Shown: in pieces, positions 7,071 through 9,251 of the stretch
How the letters are laid out: every line of letters begins with the position of its first letter
Position numbering within the stretch: the first letter of the stretch is position 1
From: Acinetobacter sp.
GTDB lineage: Bacteria > Pseudomonadota > Gammaproteobacteria > Pseudomonadales > Moraxellaceae
Direction of reading: 5' to 3'
Length of the DNA stretch: 9,251 nucleotides
Assembly (NCBI GenBank): GCA_030152605.1
Contig: JASLJB010000136.1
Span: 1-9,251 of the forward strand
Program-made: the position numbers and the translations under genes
Notes under the pieces: model-generated
Database searches by the model: none
What the model was told of the DNA's origin: nothing
Seen by the model: the letters and a program-made list of their open reading frames with translations, nothing else

Positions 7071-7544
7071 TCAAATACCTGTAGCCGATAAGAGGGCTGA
7101 ATCAAGAGATGTTGAGTTTTGGCGTAAGGCAACGGTTTGAACGTTGTCACGTGCTACTAGGTCAGCAAGCGAGATTTTACCTAAATAATCGGCAATATGG
7201 AGGGAGAGTTCTTGCCATAAATCATGAGTTAAACACATTGCACCATTTTGACAGTTGCCTTTATGGTCGCAACGGGTGGCGTCAACGGTTTCATTGACAG
7301 CTTCAATGATCTCTAACACTGTAATTTGGTCGGCCTGACGAGCAAGATGATAACCACCATTTGCGCCGCGTACGCTCGACACTAAACCATGACGTTTTAA
7401 CTTGGCAAAGAGTTGCTCAAGATAGGCGACAGAAATGGTTTGGCGTGTGGCGATCTCAGCAAGCGTAATCGTTTGCTCAGTGGGCTGCAATGCTAGGTCG
7501 AGTAAGGCAGTCACTGCGTAGCGACCGCGAGTAGTTAAGCGCAT
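7071..7544 (-). CDS. iscR: Fe-S cluster-sensing regulator IscR
   Basis: A 157-residue Rrf2-family winged-helix regulator that represses the isc operon when it carries a [2Fe-2S] cluster. The DNA-binding half includes MRLTTRGRYAVTALLDLA (1-18) and the SVAYLEQLFAKLKRHGLVSS recognition region (38-57), followed by VRGANGGYHLAR. Cluster ligands C92, C98, C104 and H107 stand at the same positions as in E. coli IscR. I chose the ATG at 7544 because MRLT is the conserved start; a GTG four codons upstream (7556) is possible but has no better ribosome site. AAGG lies only two bases before the ATG, so initiation may be modest. It is the first gene of the isc operon, just downstream of two IscR sites, which implies autoregulation. 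Confidence 0.97.
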   Translation of the reverse strand: MRLTTRGRYAVTALLDLALQPTEQTITLAEIATRQTISVAYLEQLFAKLKRHGLVSSVRGANGGYHLARQADQITVLEIIEAVNETVDATRCDHKGNCQNGAMCLTHDLWQELSLHIADYLGKISLADLVARDNVQTVALRQNSTSLDSALLSATGI

Positions 7545-7576
7545 GACCTTGTACACAATTAAGACGAGTTAGCTAA

Positions 7577-7605
7577 AGTGTAAGAATCCTGACTAAAATA
7601 GTCAA
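7577..7605 (-). promoter_or_regulatory. sigma70 promoter of the isc operon
   Basis: Read on the minus strand, TTGACT (7605-7600) and TACACT (7582-7577) are separated by exactly 17 bases. Transcription would begin near 7570, giving a leader of about 25 bases before the iscR ATG. The -35 box lies inside the first IscR site, so bound IscR should block RNA polymerase. Confidence 0.7.
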
Positions 7606-7609
7606 GTTT
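7585..7609. promoter_or_regulatory. type 1 IscR binding site (proximal)
   Basis: The core GACTAAAATAGTC (7591-7603) with its flanks agrees with the published 25-base E. coli type 1 IscR consensus at about 22 positions by my hand count. It overlaps the -35 box, as the equivalent site does in E. coli, supporting repression by [2Fe-2S]-IscR. Confidence 0.8.
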
Positions 7610-7617
7610 TTTATGCG

Positions 7618-7642
7618 AATTCCTACTAAATTAGTCGGGATT
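7618..7642. promoter_or_regulatory. type 1 IscR binding site (distal)
   Basis: The core TACTAAATTAGTC (7624-7636) followed by GGG matches the type 1 consensus at about 19 of 25 positions. It begins 33 bases upstream of the first site, close to three helical turns, so two IscR dimers could sit on the same DNA face. Confidence 0.68.
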
Positions 7643-7742
7643 GACTTTTATTGCGTAAATCATTTGCTAAATCAAAGCGCTTGGCCATCTAAACTGAGGC
7701 TAGAATTGAGCCAATGCACCTGCTAAAGAGATGCCTTGAGGA

Positions 7743-8396
7743 CTACTGAAAGTGCAGCACCAAATTATACACAAGCAATAGCGCAAACAGCAAAGAAATT
7801 ATCAATAAAATGATATTGGTACGCTTCTGTTTCTGCTGCATATGCCGAATTCGATTTTTAAATTGCTTAACTTCCACATTGAGGCTGTTGATTTGTGAGC
7901 GCTGCAAATCAATTTTTTCTAACAGTGGGGCAATACGTTTACTCGAAGCGCGTGTATTTTGAATATCATCGGGATGCGTAAGCCAATATTTCCAGTCTGA
8001 GAGTAACTTCGGTAAAGTGAGGTGTAGAATCAGATCTTGAAATGCATCTTTGTGCGCTTTATTGCCTTCAAAGCGCATTTTTTTAATACTGCGTTTATTA
8101 CCAAAGACGAAAATTCTGACTAAATCAAAAAGTGTTGTATTAATAACAACGTCGACTTCTTTTTCGGGTGCATTTAAATCAAATAATAAACCCTTGTCTG
8201 TGAATTGGACGTAAAAATCAAAAAAAGGAATATAGCTGTTTATTCGAATGCTGATGTTTTGATCTATAAATTTTTGAGCTTGTAAGCGAACTACACGATC
8301 GTGCTTTAATACAAATGAATATATTGTTTCTAATACAATCATGAAAATGTTCAGCAACCAACCAGTATGAGCCTGTTGATGTTGCGATTCATTCAT
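7743..8396 (-). CDS. uncharacterised protein, possible SCP2/UbiJ-like domain, C-terminal membrane anchor
   Basis: I do not recognise this 217-residue protein with certainty. A hydrophobic, probably amphipathic helix lies at residues 13-31. Residues about 35-140 have the layout of an SCP2-type lipid-binding fold like that of UbiJ: alternating strands, then VDVVINTTLFDLVRIF (81-96) and KKMRFEGNKAHKDAFQDL (105-122), resembling the 'low-activity plus inherited residue' half of UbiJ. A coiled coil follows (about 157-192), then a single transmembrane helix at 194-213 with almost nothing after it, so the protein is probably tail-anchored in the inner membrane with its body in the cytoplasm. The ATG at 8396 was chosen for its site AAAGGA, about eight bases upstream; in-frame starts at 8426 (ATG) and 8459 (GTG) lack good sites. 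It is divergent from the phasin gene and upstream of isc in the same direction. A role in lipid or quinone handling is a guess. Confidence 0.7.
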   Translation of the reverse strand: MNESQHQQAHTGWLLNIFMIVLETIYSFVLKHDRVVRLQAQKFIDQNISIRINSYIPFFDFYVQFTDKGLLFDLNAPEKEVDVVINTTLFDLVRIFVFGNKRSIKKMRFEGNKAHKDAFQDLILHLTLPKLLSDWKYWLTHPDDIQNTRASSKRIAPLLEKIDLQRSQINSLNVEVKQFKNRIRHMQQKQKRTNIILLIISLLFALLLVYNLVLHFQ

Positions 8397-8484
8397 AAAA
8401 ACATCCTTTAGCGCGCGAGCTGTCATGCAGCTATCTTTTGAGAGGGTGATCTTACTCACATAATTACGATAATATTCACTTTGC

Positions 8485-8513
8485 TTTGTAGAACAGTTTT
8501 ACAAAAGGTTCAA
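8485..8513 (-). promoter_or_regulatory. candidate promoter of the tail-anchored protein gene
   Basis: On the minus strand TTGAAC (8513-8508) and TACAAA (8490-8485) are spaced by 17 bases. Transcription would start near 8478, leaving a leader of about 80 bases before the chosen ATG at 8396. Match quality is moderate in both boxes. Confidence 0.4.
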
Positions 8514-8578
8514 GCATTTTATTTGTTACTATAGCAGTATTTTATAGGTAAATAGGCTATAACAGTCTTATCTGGGGT

Positions 8579-8583
8579 AGGAG
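8579..8583 (+). promoter_or_regulatory. ribosome binding site that sets the phasin start
   Basis: AGGAG ends directly against the first in-frame ATG (8584), which is too close for initiation, but stands nine bases before the next in-frame ATG (8593). This favours MDQEKHN over MASMDQEKHN as the N terminus. A TATAAC at 8558-8563 could be the -10 box of the gene, but no good -35 is seen. Confidence 0.65.
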
Positions 8584-8592
8584 ATGGCGTCG

Positions 8593-9117
8593 ATGGATCA
8601 AGAAAAACACAATCTTGTGGGTGAGCAAGTAGGACAATCTGAAAATGCCGCAACTGGCTCTGATTCAAGCGCTGCAGCAAAGTCTAAACCCAAATCTAAA
8701 TCTGGGGCTAAATCATCAAATTCACGTAAATCTTCACTCGACTTTAGAAAATATACTAAGCAAATTTGGCTGGCGGGTTTAGGCGCTTTTTCACGTGCGG
8801 AGGAAGAAGGCAATAAACTTTTTGACGCTTTGGTCAAAGTTGGGGAAGAACTTGAGTCCAGTAGTGAGCAAGTTACTGAATCTAGCAAGAGTAAAGTGGT
8901 TGATAAAAGTACTGAATTAGTGGCTGAGAAGATTGAAAAAGTTGAAAAGATTTTGGATCATAGTGTGAACCACTCCTTAAATCGGATTGGCTTAGTGACA
9001 GCAAAGGATTTGCAACACCTTGAAAGTTTGATTTTACAGCTGCATCAAAAGGTCGATTCTTTGGCAAAAGAAAACCAAGAATTAAAAGTGCAACTGCAAA
9101 AAATTAATCCAACTTAG
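8593..9117 (+). CDS. phasin-family (PHA granule-associated) protein
   Basis: A 174-residue phasin of the PhaF/PhaI type, small proteins that coat polyhydroxyalkanoate granules and sometimes link them to the nucleoid. The signature is YTKQIWLAGLGAFSRAEEEG (54-73) followed by NKLFDALVKVGEELE, an amphipathic helix. A Lys/Ser/Ala-rich, disordered, basic stretch (about 28-47) precedes it. The C-terminal part has RIGLVTAKDLQHLESLILQL (131-150) and a heptad leucine pattern (150-169) that should form a coiled coil for oligomerisation. The Lys-Pro-Ala histone-like C-terminal repeats of PhaF are absent. No PHA synthase, depolymerase or other pha gene is in the window, so a link to polymer storage rests on family membership only; some phasin-like proteins occur in strains without PHA. 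The start is set by the AGGAG at 8579. Confidence 0.85.
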   Translation: MDQEKHNLVGEQVGQSENAATGSDSSAAAKSKPKSKSGAKSSNSRKSSLDFRKYTKQIWLAGLGAFSRAEEEGNKLFDALVKVGEELESSSEQVTESSKSKVVDKSTELVAEKIEKVEKILDHSVNHSLNRIGLVTAKDLQHLESLILQLHQKVDSLAKENQELKVQLQKINPT

Positions 9118-9179
9118 GCAATAAACGCCACTTTTCTCGTTTTATGTGATTTATTTTTGTGAAAAGAGCCCGTCTAGTC

Positions 9180-9209
9180 TTGCGTTTCCCCCCAAAGCAT
9201 TGCTATAAA
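9180..9209 (+). promoter_or_regulatory. candidate extended -10 promoter pointing out of the window
   Basis: TTGCGT (9180-9185) is followed after 18 bases by TATAAA (9204-9209), preceded by TGC to give an extended -10 (TGCTATAAA). Transcription would start near 9216 and leave the window on the plus strand. No coding start is visible in the remaining 35 bases. The rest of 9118-9251 shows nothing else I can support, and no clear terminator for the phasin gene. Confidence 0.4.
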
Positions 9210-9251
9210 GTCGTCATGGCCTTTTGAACTACAAGCCTTGAATCTTAAACA

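Noticed and set aside
7070..7150. 27-residue extension of IscS into iscR
   Set aside because: It is iscR read in another frame; IscS family members begin MKxPIYLDYAATTP.
7681..7714. TTGGC/GCCAA inverted repeat after the tail-anchored protein gene
   Set aside because: Five pairs with a 24-base loop and no U run on the minus strand; too weak to call a terminator.
8530..8561. TATAGC/GCTATA inverted repeat upstream of the phasin as an operator
   Set aside because: Six-base A/T-rich arms 20 bases apart are expected by chance in such DNA.
9129..9170. CTTTTC/GAAAAG pairing after the phasin gene as a terminator
   Set aside because: Only six pairs around a loop of about 24 bases and no T run afterwards.

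Overview
The window looks like chromosomal core DNA from a gammaproteobacterium of the Acinetobacter type. The evidence is the moderately AT-rich composition, the IscR/IscS/IscU/IscA sequences that are close to the Escherichia coli proteins, and the particular neighbours: a proteobacterial HIT protein, a membrane class III adenylate cyclase and a phasin. The genus assignment is inference from recognised protein style, not a database result. I see no insertion sequence, prophage, CRISPR array, tRNA or rRNA.

Layout. Left part, plus strand (1-1982): a HIT-domain protein followed by a six-helix membrane adenylate cyclase, ending at a strong hairpin terminator (2016-2050) that can work from both sides. 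Middle, minus strand (7544 down to 2131): a complete iron-sulfur cluster assembly operon in the order iscR-iscS-iscU-iscA-hscB-hscA-fdx. Right part: a minus-strand gene of uncertain function (possible SCP2/UbiJ-like domain, coiled coil, C-terminal membrane anchor), then a divergent plus-strand phasin gene, and a possible promoter pointing out of the window.

How the genes work together. IscS takes sulfur from cysteine and passes it to the scaffold IscU, where clusters are built with electrons from ferredoxin (Fdx). HscA and its J-domain partner HscB release the cluster through the LPPVK motif of IscU, and IscA acts as an A-type carrier. IscR, itself a [2Fe-2S] sensor, should repress the operon through two tandem type 1 IscR sites seen at 7585-7609 and 7618-7642, the first lying over the -35 box of a well-formed sigma70 promoter.

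The less ordinary parts are regulatory. iscR and iscS are separated by one base, unlike the long iscR-iscS spacer of E. coli. Hairpins instead sit between iscS and iscU and, very strikingly, between iscA and hscB (a 35-base almost perfect palindrome). I did not find a convincing new multi-gene system. The best candidates for new biology are these intra-operon RNA structures and the tail-anchored protein paired with a phasin.
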